Of a stretch of DNA of 52,101 nucleotides, positions 8,896 to 19,000 are shown one piece after another. The stretch's first letter is position 1. Each line of letters starts with the position of its first letter. A program made the translations under genes and the position numbers. Source of the stretch: Adonisia turfae CCMR0081 (GTDB taxonomy: Bacteria > Cyanobacteriota > Cyanobacteriia > Phormidesmidales > Phormidesmidaceae); the NCBI RefSeq assembly GCF_011009555.1, contig NZ_QXHD01000004.1:6326737-6378837 (forward strand). The letters are read 5' to 3'. Under the pieces are notes generated by a model that saw nothing but the letters and a program-made list of their open reading frames with translations, was not told where the DNA came from and did no database searches.

Positions 8896-11028
8896 ATGAT
8901 GGGCTGCTCTCGTCCTGCTTGTTATCTGCCAATAAGCATATCAATTTTCTCAAGTGTTCTATCTGGTACGGCTTATGCAAAATTGATAGAACACTACTCG
9001 CCTTCTCCCTTTTCTTCAGCGCCATCTGAGGATTTAAATACTACTAATGAAATAGAAATTACAACATCTAATCCTGGTGTTGCTGTTATTATAGATGAGA
9101 CTACTGTTACATTCACTCCCAAGTTTTCGTCTGAACTAAGTCCCACAACGCCAGAGCAAAACAATATACAGACAAATGTGGAGTCTGAAGTTGTAAACTT
9201 GCCTACTGTACTTGACTCGAAAGATACGATAGAGGATACAACAGAACTTTTGGAGCTACAACAGTTATCCACCTCGACTTCTACTATTAGCCATGCGCAT
9301 AGCACTGGAGACATAGCAGAGTCAGTTTCTATAGAGCGATTAGATGAAGTCAACTCTGTCAGTCAAATAGCTCAAACGCTTCCTCCGTCAATCCCTGATT
9401 TATCTCCTGATATTCAGCGTATTCCAGAGGATAGTGGTCCTGAGGAAATTGAACTAGCTCCTACCTTACCTGAATTAGATGAACTATTCAGTCCAGAAAC
9501 GCTATCTCCTGTTGAAGATTCTGATATACCAGCCACTGAAGAGGAAACAATCATCATTCAGCGTTTTGAGGTTATTGGTAGTACAGTGTTTTCCTCAGAA
9601 GAATTAGAGGCTGTAATATCTGAATTTACTGGACGCCCCATTACGTTTACTGAAATTCTGCAAGCTCGTTCGGCCATTACAAAACTCTATGTTGAGAATG
9701 GCTATATTACGTCAGGAGCTTTTTTCCCACCCCAGCCATTACAAGATGGTGTTGCAAGAATTGAAGTCATTGAAGGTAGTTTAGAGGATATTGAGATTAA
9801 TGGCACTCAGCGTCTTAATGATAGCTATATCCGTAGTCGTTTAGAAGTAGGGATTGAACCTCCTATCAATAGTGCTGATATTCTAGAGCGACTACAACTT
9901 CTGCAGATAGATCCTCTAGTAGAAAGCATATCAGCTGATTTACAGGCAGGTGTAGAGCCTGGGACTAATCGATTGGTTGTCTCGGTAACAGAAGCTGACA
10001 GCTTCAATGTAAATTATGGTGTTGATAATAATCGTTCTCCTAGCGTTGGTAGTGTACGGCATCAACTGCAGCTTAATCAGGCAAACTTATTAGGGTTGGG
10101 TGATAGCCTTAACCTCGGCTATTCGTTGACAGCAGGTAGTGACGATTTTGATTTTGCTTATACGCTTCCTATTAATCCCAAGGATGGAACGTTAGCATTT
10201 GCGGTCAGTCACTCTGATAGTGAGGTCATTGAAGATCCTTTTGAACCACTGGATATAAGTTCGGATACAACACTATATGAACTGACTTTACGCCAACCCT
10301 TAATAAAGAAGCCAACACAAGAGTTTGCGTTAGGTCTGACAGCATCGCATCAGGATAGTCAAACATTCTTAGGTTTTGATGAGATTGGTCCTTTTCCGCT
10401 CTCACCAGAGGCTGATAGTGATGGACGGACAAGTGTTTCGGCTGCACGTTTCTTTCAAGATTGGACTAAACAAAGTTCGAATCAAGTGATTGCACTAAGA
10501 TCGCAGTTTAATCTTGGTTTAGATGCTTTGGGGGCAACGGTAAATGATGATGCTCCGGATAGTCGTTTCTTTTCTTGGCAGGGACAGGCTCAATGGGCTC
10601 GTTCACTGGGGCCAGATGCGTTGTTATTGCTCAAGGGGAGTTTGCAGCTAACGCCTGACTCATTGCTATCGCAGGAGCAGTTTGGTATTGGTGGTCAATC
10701 TACTGTGCGGGGGTACCGTCAGAATCAGATTTTGACTGATAACGGTGTGCTTGGTTCAGTTGAGGTGCGTTTGCCTGTCTTAGGTAATAGTCGTAATGGA
10801 CCTTTATTACAGGTTGCACCTTTTTTAGATATTGGCCATGGTTGGAATTCGGGTGGTAATAATCCTGATGATAATACTTTAGTGGGTGTAGGTACCGGGC
10901 TGCTATTTAGTACTAATAACCTAAATGCTCGTTTAGATTGGGGCATACCTTTGATTTCGGGTGACTCAGATCGAGATTCTCTACAAGAGAATGGTATCTA
11001 CTTTTCATTAGATTATTCATTTTTCTAA
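8896..11028 (+). CDS. TpsB outer-membrane transporter, ShlB/FhaC/HecB family
   Basis: 710 residues. It has a signal peptide (about 1-30, ending GTAYA) and an unusually long acidic, Ser/Thr/Pro-rich region (about 31-215). A ShlB-type POTRA domain starts near 219 (RFEVIGSTVFSSEELEAVI; VENGYITSGAFFPPQ), a second POTRA-like segment runs to about 370 (IEINGTQRLNDSYIRSRL), and a C-terminal beta-barrel ends in aromatic residues (DYSFF). The family hallmark VRGYR of the plug-tip loop is at residues 604-608. It transports TpsA exoproteins across the outer membrane by recognising their N-terminal TPS domain, and two such substrates follow immediately downstream. The start ATG 8896 has a GGAG ribosome-binding site about 8 bp upstream. 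The family assignment is secure; only the linker length is odd. Confidence 0.93.
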   Translation: MMGCSRPACYLPISISIFSSVLSGTAYAKLIEHYSPSPFSSAPSEDLNTTNEIEITTSNPGVAVIIDETTVTFTPKFSSELSPTTPEQNNIQTNVESEVVNLPTVLDSKDTIEDTTELLELQQLSTSTSTISHAHSTGDIAESVSIERLDEVNSVSQIAQTLPPSIPDLSPDIQRIPEDSGPEEIELAPTLPELDELFSPETLSPVEDSDIPATEEETIIIQRFEVIGSTVFSSEELEAVISEFTGRPITFTEILQARSAITKLYVENGYITSGAFFPPQPLQDGVARIEVIEGSLEDIEINGTQRLNDSYIRSRLEVGIEPPINSADILERLQLLQIDPLVESISADLQAGVEPGTNRLVVSVTEADSFNVNYGVDNNRSPSVGSVRHQLQLNQANLLGLGDSLNLGYSLTAGSDDFDFAYTLPINPKDGTLAFAVSHSDSEVIEDPFEPLDISSDTTLYELTLRQPLIKKPTQEFALGLTASHQDSQTFLGFDEIGPFPLSPEADSDGRTSVSAARFFQDWTKQSSNQVIALRSQFNLGLDALGATVNDDAPDSRFFSWQGQAQWARSLGPDALLLLKGSLQLTPDSLLSQEQFGIGGQSTVRGYRQNQILTDNGVLGSVEVRLPVLGNSRNGPLLQVAPFLDIGHGWNSGGNNPDDNTLVGVGTGLLFSTNNLNARLDWGIPLISGDSDRDSLQENGIYFSLDYSFF

Positions 11029-11058
11029 GCGTGTACTTTGCGCATAGGATGCTGTCTC

Positions 11059-14000
11059 ATGCCTTCTCGAAAAAGTATGTCAAAGATTTCCTGGGGTTTA
11101 GTTGTTTTGGGTAGTAGTTTGCCGGTAACTGCTCAGGGTGCAACCGTGCCAATGGAATTATCTGCTTTAGATCAGAATATTTTGGATGATATCAATGTGG
11201 TGTCAGATGATGCAGCATCAAACAATACTTCAGAAGAAAGTGTTTCTTCGTTACCAATAGTCCCAGAATCATTGATAGAGCCCCGTTTTAGTTATAGTGA
11301 TTCTCAAAACGTTTCAAGATCAAAACCATCTACTACCGCAGAATTAGAAAATTCATTAATTGCTCAAATCCTACCAGATACTACACTTGGTAGTGAAACA
11401 TCTATAGTTACCCCGAATGTTGCGATTAACGGAGACTCAGCTGATCAAATTGAGGGAGGAGCTGTTCGTGGAGCCAACTTATTTCATAGTTTTCAGGAGT
11501 TTAATGTCAACTCAGGTCAGCGAGTTTATTTTTCAACACATTCTGGAATTCAGAATATTCTCAGTCGAATAACGGGTGAAAATGTCTCCAATATCGATGG
11601 TCTACTGGGTGTAGATGGGTCAGCCAATTTATATCTTCTAAATCCCAACGGAATTGTGTTTGGTCCAAATGCTGAATTAGACATTCGAGGGTCTTTTGTC
11701 GCTAGTACAGCAGAAAGCATCGAATTTGGAAATGGTATTGAGTTTAGTGCTACAAATCCAGAGAATGCCCCTTTGCTAAGTATTAGCGTTACCCCTGGAC
11801 TGCAATACGGTAACCACACTACATCGATTACTACTGCTGAAGACAGTAATCTGCAAGTTGAACAAAATTTGATCTTAGGAGCACAACGCTTAGATTTAGC
11901 AGGACAACTAAAATCCGGACGAGATATTATCCTGCAAGGAGAGGAACGGCTCCTTAGTAATGCAAGGTACACTACAGGTGGTTATTTGTTCACTCAGGAT
12001 CTTAGCGGTGAAACTATAGATTTCTTAATTCCTCATGAACGTGTGATTACAGCTAATGGAGATTTTCAGCTAAATAGTAACTACGATGATCAATCACTCT
12101 ACATAATGGCTGGTGGTCAAGTTACCCATGAAGCAGCAAATAATATAATTTTTATTCGAGAGGAACGTGTTCGAGAGGCCAGTGGCAGCAGCATCACACA
12201 AGAGATTGATGATGGGATAGGTGGGAGACAATCCATTACAGTCAATTCTAGCAATGAACCGATTGTCGATATCCGTAGTGGTATTGACTGGGATCAATGG
12301 GGAGGAGTACGAGGGAATACACCAACCGGTTTAGGAAGTTTTGGCAATGAAGTAGACCCTAATGCTGTCACTGGTAAGGGAATAAACTTAGGTTTCATCC
12401 AAATCGAAAAAGGTGGAGGAGCGATTACGCTCATTGCCCAAGGAAATGGTGATATCCAAACAGGGTCTCTAAACACACGCTCCAACTCTAATGGATCAGG
12501 AGATATCATAGGTGGAGATGGCGGTAATATTATCTTATCAACCAAGGGGAATATTAATATTAGCCATACTTTCGACCCTATAACAGCTTCTGGTATAGAC
12601 GCTGGTTCAGATACAACATCAACTACGGGTAATGCTATCGGAGGAAATGGTGGCGATATAATCTTCTTAGCTGGTGGAAATATTGACATTGATTTTGCTA
12701 CCTCCCTAGACAAAATAAGCTCAAGAGCAAACGCTGGTTCAGAATCAAATTCTCAGGGCAGTCTTCAAGTTGGAGAAGCTGGAGATATTACTCTCTCAGC
12801 AGGAGGCAATATTAATATTCCTGTTGGATACCTACAAGCATCCTCATTTTCGGTTTTGGGTCCTCGTGATTCAGAGAATGTAGAGGTCACGAATGAAAAT
12901 ATAATTAAATCGTCTACATCTGGATATGGAGGCAATATTAACCTCTTAGCAGGAGGCAGTATAAATATCCCTGATGGATTACATACTCTGTCAAGAGTAA
13001 CAGTTCAGCAAGATGTCTCGAACTTAGATTCGCTGATAGGTGCAGAAGGAGGAGAGATTAGTGTTGATGCTGTTGGTGATATATCAGTTGGAGAATTGGT
13101 TTCCAATGCATTCTTACTATCACTATCAACCCAATCTAGAGTCAATATCGATCAAGGAGGTAATGCAGGCAATATTTACATGAAAGCAGATGGTGATATT
13201 CAAACTGGAAATATAGAAGCGGAGTCTTTGTCAAGGGTGGGTGCAGGCGGTTTCATCCAAGGAGGTGACGGAGGTGATGTATCTATTGAAGCCAATGGTG
13301 ATATTCAAACTGGAGTTTTACGTTCATACTCGTATTTAACCTCAAATCTTCCAAATGAATCTTCTAATACAGGGTTAGATAATGTTATTGGAGGTAATGG
13401 TGGAGATATCACCTTATTGGCTGGCAGAAATATTTCTACTACTGATTTTAATTCATTTGGCAATTTTAATTCATTTTCGTTGGCGCTGTCGGATGCTGGA
13501 GATGTCATAGCCGGTAATGGCGGAGATATTTATTTGTCCGCCCAAACTGGTGGTATTCAAGCCCAACCTGTTAATAACTCTGCCCGTCTCTATTCTTTTT
13601 CTTTTGGAGAACAAACCGAGGGAGGGATGGGAGGTAATGGTGGAGATATTCGGTTAGAGGCAGCAACTTATATCAATGGTTTAGAAATTTTAACTTTTTC
13701 ACCATCGGCAAAATCTGGCAACATTCAGATTGATGGTCTACAAGATTTGGATGTTATCGATACCAATATTATTGCCAGTAAGCAGTTGACAATAGAAATA
13801 CCATCTCCTCCAGAAGGAACATCACGTATTACTATACCCATTGGTGGCCAGGGACAGTCAGGTGATGCAATTTTAACTGGTCTCGGCAATCTCACTTTTA
13901 CTAACAGTTCTTTCCTTAATAATACTAATAGCTCCGATCCTGCAGGGGAGATTATTATCCGTAGCCCAGAATGGATTATTTTTGACAACAGTTCAATCAA

Positions 14001-16011
14001 CAGTAGTACGAACGATGCAGGACAAGCAGGTAACATTAATATTGATGCAGGTCGGGGGGTTCGCTTCACTGGGGCTGATACTCAGCTACAAGCTCAGACC
14101 AATGCTAAAGGAGATGCTGGCAACATTGAAATTCAGGCCCCTCAAATTATTGCTGAGCAAGCAGCCCAGATTTCAACTGCGACCAGTAATCAAGGAAGAG
14201 CAGGTAATATTACTCTGAATACCGATGTTCTCTCACTAAACGATGGAGGTGAAATTCGTGCCTCTACATCTGGATCAGGCAACAGCGGTACCATTACTGT
14301 TAACGCTTCCAGTGCCGTGAATTTGGGTGAAGGTGTGCAAAATTTTGAACCTATCATCTCGGTTGTTACCAGTGATGCAGGCCGAGCAGGCAATATTATC
14401 ATCAATACTCCCGACTTTACTCTTTCTGAAACTGCCCGCGTTACCGCAACCGCAACTACAACCGCTACAAATTCAGAAGGAGGCGGTAGCATTACCCTTA
14501 ATGCCGATCAAATGGATTTAGCTGGCACTGTTGGTATCTTTGCAGAAACTGAAGGTCAATCCCCTGGGGGAGAACTTACTCTCCAACCTTATGAAAATAA
14601 CCCTGACTTAGATGTTACCCTAGCTCCAGGTGCTAAGATATCAGCGTCTACCTCTGGTACTGGTCAAGGTGGTAGCTTACGCGTGTTAGCCCCAGAATCA
14701 GTTATTATCAGTGGCCCTGGTCAGCTAGCCGTGGAAACGATCGGTCCTGGCCAAGCAGGCAATATTGCAATAACGTCTCAGCAACTCTTTCTTTCTGATG
14801 GTGTGACAATTTCTGCCTCTACTCGAGGTTCAGGCAAAGCCGGTAACATTACCCTTACCGGACAAAACATTACTCTCAACGAGGGTGCCCAAATCAACAG
14901 CAACACCAATAGTTCAGGCGCTGCTGGGGATATCGAGATTACAGCAACCGAAGGAATTTCAATTCAAGGTGTAACAAGTGAGGCTGAAAATAGTGGCATC
15001 TTCGCTCGCACACTTAGCGATGGTCGTGGCGGCAATATAAGCTTAAATACACCGCAAGTCACTTTGAGTGATACTGCTGAAATAACTGCTGCCACGACCA
15101 ACAGTAGTCGAGGTGGTAATCTAACAGTTCAGAATACTAGTCCCATTAGAATTAAAGGGGCAGGAAGACTGTCTGTTGAGAGCCAAGGGGCAAATAGTGG
15201 CCGCTCAGGTGACTTGGATGTGATTGCTCCCAGTGCAGTCTTAGATGATGGTGTGATTATTTCTGCCTCTACCGAATCCCAACAAGGTGGAGGTATTATT
15301 ACCTTTGATATTCATGATGTCTTACTACTGCGACGTGGAAGTCTCATAAATGCCGAAGCCACCAATGCGACAGGTGGTACTGCTGGCAATATTGATATCG
15401 ATGCTGGCTTTGTCGTTGCAGTGCCCAATGAAAATAGTGACATTATTGCTAACGCCAATGGTGGCAATGGTGGTCGTATTGATATTACTACTAACCAAAT
15501 ATTTGGTTTTGAAGAGCAAAGCGAAGTTAGATTTACCACCAGTGAACTAAGAGACAATACAAGCAGCGATCTCAGCGCCAGTTCCCAGTCTGGCCAGCAG
15601 GGCATCATTGCCATTTCGACGCTAGCCCCTGACCCTAACCAGGGGTTAACTGAACTACTACTCATATCTCCTGCGCCCCCTATTCAGCAAGGTTGTTCTG
15701 CTGCCTCAATTGGTAATAGCAGCTTTACCGTGACTGGACGAGGTGGACTTCCTCCTGGCCCTGCTAGTGAACTTAATATAGAGCGACCCTTAGCTGATTT
15801 GGGTCCTGATGTCTTACCACCAGATACATCGGTCAGTTCTTTATCAGATGTATCAATACCAAAGCCATCTACTCAAATCCTGGAAGCCCAAGGATGGATT
15901 ACAGATTCCGATGGACAGACCACCTTTGTTGCCCATACTCCAAACACAACATTTGATAATGACCAACACCCATCCATTCAGTGTTCAGGCAGTGTTGTAA
16001 CCGACCTCTAG
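11059..16011 (+). CDS. TpsA exoprotein 1, filamentous haemagglutinin N-terminal domain protein
   Basis: About 1650 residues. The start is placed at ATG 11059, with AGGA just upstream and a signal peptide directly after it (MPSRKSMSKISWGLVVLGSS, then ...VTAQG); the frame also allows TTG 11038. The TPS secretion domain (about residues 95-300) has the family motif NPNGIVFGPNAELDI. The rest is a long beta-helix of Gly/Asn-rich rungs (GGNGGDI, AGGNINI, GQAGNI). Near the C-terminus is the cyanobacterial signature GIIAISTLAPDPNQGLTEL followed by two widely spaced cysteines (QQGCSAAS and IQCSG), which could form a terminal disulphide. It is the expected substrate of the TpsB encoded 30 bp upstream. 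Its last third is closely similar to the next gene. Likely function: surface adhesin, aggregation factor or toxin scaffold; no toxin domain is visible. Confidence 0.92.
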   Translation: MPSRKSMSKISWGLVVLGSSLPVTAQGATVPMELSALDQNILDDINVVSDDAASNNTSEESVSSLPIVPESLIEPRFSYSDSQNVSRSKPSTTAELENSLIAQILPDTTLGSETSIVTPNVAINGDSADQIEGGAVRGANLFHSFQEFNVNSGQRVYFSTHSGIQNILSRITGENVSNIDGLLGVDGSANLYLLNPNGIVFGPNAELDIRGSFVASTAESIEFGNGIEFSATNPENAPLLSISVTPGLQYGNHTTSITTAEDSNLQVEQNLILGAQRLDLAGQLKSGRDIILQGEERLLSNARYTTGGYLFTQDLSGETIDFLIPHERVITANGDFQLNSNYDDQSLYIMAGGQVTHEAANNIIFIREERVREASGSSITQEIDDGIGGRQSITVNSSNEPIVDIRSGIDWDQWGGVRGNTPTGLGSFGNEVDPNAVTGKGINLGFIQIEKGGGAITLIAQGNGDIQTGSLNTRSNSNGSGDIIGGDGGNIILSTKGNINISHTFDPITASGIDAGSDTTSTTGNAIGGNGGDIIFLAGGNIDIDFATSLDKISSRANAGSESNSQGSLQVGEAGDITLSAGGNINIPVGYLQASSFSVLGPRDSENVEVTNENIIKSSTSGYGGNINLLAGGSINIPDGLHTLSRVTVQQDVSNLDSLIGAEGGEISVDAVGDISVGELVSNAFLLSLSTQSRVNIDQGGNAGNIYMKADGDIQTGNIEAESLSRVGAGGFIQGGDGGDVSIEANGDIQTGVLRSYSYLTSNLPNESSNTGLDNVIGGNGGDITLLAGRNISTTDFNSFGNFNSFSLALSDAGDVIAGNGGDIYLSAQTGGIQAQPVNNSARLYSFSFGEQTEGGMGGNGGDIRLEAATYINGLEILTFSPSAKSGNIQIDGLQDLDVIDTNIIASKQLTIEIPSPPEGTSRITIPIGGQGQSGDAILTGLGNLTFTNSSFLNNTNSSDPAGEIIIRSPEWIIFDNSSINSSTNDAGQAGNINIDAGRGVRFTGADTQLQAQTNAKGDAGNIEIQAPQIIAEQAAQISTATSNQGRAGNITLNTDVLSLNDGGEIRASTSGSGNSGTITVNASSAVNLGEGVQNFEPIISVVTSDAGRAGNIIINTPDFTLSETARVTATATTTATNSEGGGSITLNADQMDLAGTVGIFAETEGQSPGGELTLQPYENNPDLDVTLAPGAKISASTSGTGQGGSLRVLAPESVIISGPGQLAVETIGPGQAGNIAITSQQLFLSDGVTISASTRGSGKAGNITLTGQNITLNEGAQINSNTNSSGAAGDIEITATEGISIQGVTSEAENSGIFARTLSDGRGGNISLNTPQVTLSDTAEITAATTNSSRGGNLTVQNTSPIRIKGAGRLSVESQGANSGRSGDLDVIAPSAVLDDGVIISASTESQQGGGIITFDIHDVLLLRRGSLINAEATNATGGTAGNIDIDAGFVVAVPNENSDIIANANGGNGGRIDITTNQIFGFEEQSEVRFTTSELRDNTSSDLSASSQSGQQGIIAISTLAPDPNQGLTELLLISPAPPIQQGCSAASIGNSSFTVTGRGGLPPGPASELNIERPLADLGPDVLPPDTSVSSLSDVSIPKPSTQILEAQGWITDSDGQTTFVAHTPNTTFDNDQHPSIQCSGSVVTDL

Positions 16012-16061
16012 CTGCACACATTTGAAAGATTCACGTCCTATACATCTCAGGATATTGCCCC

Positions 16062-19000
16062 ATGTCTCATCAGAAAACGTCTTTCAGAATCCCCCTTGGT
16101 TTAGCTATCTTAAGTAGTAGTTTACCGACAACTGCCCAGGCAGCAGCGTTGTCAGTAAATCTTTCTATGCCAGCCCAAGACACTGATGTAGTTTTAGATG
16201 ACGTTACATTCAGTGATGAAACAGAGGTATCTATCCCAGCTATATCCACTTCTCCAGAAAGTTTATCAAGTCCAAGTTTTACACCGAACCATTCGCAACA
16301 GAAAAAATCAGACGATACTTTACTTGCACAAATCTTACCAGACAATAGCCTGGGAGCTGAAGCATCAGTTATCACACCCAATGTTTCAGTTAATGGAGAT
16401 TCAGCTGATGTCATTGAGGGTGGTGCTGTTCGTGGTTCAAGTTTATTTCATAGCTTTCAAGAGTTTAATGTCAATGACGGAAAACGTGTTTATTTTGCCA
16501 ATCCGGCACAGATTAGACAGATTTTAGGTCGGGTAACTGGAAATAACGGCTCTGACATATCAGGGACATTAGGTGTCAATGGTCCCGCTAGTCTATTTTT
16601 GATTAATCCTAATGGAATTATCTTTGGCCCTGATGCAGAACTAGACATCACTGGCTCATTTATAGCCAGTACAGCAGAGAGTTTTATATTTCCAGATAGC
16701 AACGTTTTTAGTGCAGTCAATCCAGACTTAGCACCATTTCTGACCATGAGTGTAGCTCCAGGACTACAGTACGGTGCAGCAGGAGTTCAGCCACTTATTA
16801 GTGAAGCAGATCTGAGTGTAGGACAAGATCTAACACTCTCTGGCGGAGCAGTAACCAGCAATGGTGAACTATTTGCTGGAGGAGAGTTGATAGTAGAGGG
16901 AGTAACTGGAAATGTACAAGTACAGTCAGTTACTGGCCGCACTGCATTCTTTTCTGCTAATGGTGATTTACTACTCAATGGTAGTCAGTTAGAGACAGTA
17001 GGGAATTTAATCCTACAAGCAACTGATGACGTGTTGATTCAAGATAGTTTAGAAGATCCCTTTATTGCATCAGCCGGTGTTGATTTAGTAATACAAGCTG
17101 ACCAATCCATCAATACGCAAGATTTAGAGAGCCTGGATAGTAGTAATCCAGATAGTAGACTGACATCTGGACGTGATTTAGTGCTGCGATCTCCTCTTTT
17201 ACTGCTGGGGAACCGGCCTGATCCAAATAATGCCCTTTATGAGGTTGGCAGCTATTTCAGAACAGAGCAGCTAGATGGAACCATCACTGATTTATGGATT
17301 CCCTACAATGATGCTCAGGTAGTAAGGGCTAACTCTGATATCGAATTTACTCAAGACTACGATGGCTCATCGCTGTATATCTTGGTTGGAGGACAGGTTA
17401 CGGCAGAAAATGATATTACTATTGATACGATCGAGCAAGGAAGTGTTGTAGCGACTCTTTTGAATGGGCAAGACATTGTTTTACAATCTGTTAATCTCGG
17501 AACATTTGATATTCGAGCAGGGGAAGAACAACTAATATCAGAAAGCTTTCTAGGAACTACGAATCTTCCGTTTATTAACACCTCAATTCCTGAAGTTTCA
17601 CTCATAGGCTCACCAACTGGCTCAGATATTATCCTTGGTAGTTTTGATGATGGTGAATTTATTGGCAATAATATTATGAATCGGGGTGGAAATGTTGTTC
17701 TAGCCAATCATCGATCATCAGACAATCTTGTTATAGGGCGGATTGACGTGTCATCAGATGATGGAGCAGATGCAGGAGATATTATATTAAAATCAATCAA
17801 CGATATTATTATTTATGGAGATTTAGAGTCAGGCTCTGTAAACTCCTCAGGTAGTGCAAGAGATGCAGGATCAATTTATCTCTCATCTGGCAATAATATT
17901 ACTACTCAGGGCTTTTTGTATGCAACTTCTTCCGCAAGTTCATCGTTTTTTGGTGGCTCGGGAAATGGTGGTAATATTTCTCTCTTAGCTAATGGCGATA
18001 TCATTACTAACGACTTTTTGAGCGCAGGGTCTATTACTGCATCAGTTTTCGGGAATACAGGTAATGGAGGAGCCATTACCCTTTCAGCTGGGAGAAGTAT
18101 AACTAATAATTCTAATGTAGATGTTGCCAGTATATCTTCAGGGGTCTCATCAATCTCAGCTTTCGGTGATTCTGGAAATGGTGGGGCAATTTCTTTCTTG
18201 GCAGGTGGAGACATAACAAGCAATATCCCTGTAGACTCGACTTCATCAACAACATCATTCTCTAGCAACTCTGGAAATGGTGGGGCAATTTTTTTCTTGG
18301 CTGATGGAGATATTAACACTAAAAATTTTCTGAGTTCAGCCTCTTTTTCCAATTTTGGTGACGCAGGAAGTGGAGGAGGAATTATACTTTTTGCTACAGG
18401 AGATGTGACTGCAGGTGGCAGTATACTTAATGATGGTAGGCTTGGAGCCGAAATGGCTTCTGTTGGTCTCAACACAGTTTCACTATCGCAGCTAGGTTCT
18501 TCAAACAGTGGGGGAGAGATTAATATTATCTCTGGCGGTACGATTACTACTGAGCACATTTTAAATTCAAGTTCGATTTCGCGCTCTCGGATGAACGCAA
18601 CTAATGCAGGAAATGGAGGAGAAATAATACTTTCATCCGATGAAGACATAGTTACTAAAAATATTTTAAATTCAAGCTCAACTTCAAATGTTGGTACTGC
18701 GGGAAATGGCGGAGATATTTCCCTCTCTGCAAGTCGAGATATTTTGACTGAGGGAATAGATACAGGACTCTCATCGAATCAAAATATTAACACTAATAAC
18801 TTCGTTTCCATAAATTCATCCTCCTTTTCGGGTTCGGGTACTGCGGGGAATGGTGGAGTGGTATCCCTTGCTGCTGGTAGAAATGTTGTATCTGATGACT
18901 TACTCTCATTTTCAGTTTCTGAAACAGGTATGACTGGAAATGGAGGCAATGTTTCACTTATTGCCAGAGAAGGTGAGATTGTCGGCAATAGTGCCAGATT

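Noticed and set aside
11550..12713. Several 70-140 codon antisense frames in the first TpsA gene
   Set aside because: They are low-complexity shadows of the sense repeats, without ribosome-binding sites.
17906..18649. 247-codon open frame antisense to the second TpsA gene
   Set aside because: It mirrors the Gly/Asn-rich repeat of the sense gene, giving Pro/Ile-rich repetitive sequence (SPPLPA, ISPPF) with no start signal; a by-product of biased codon use.
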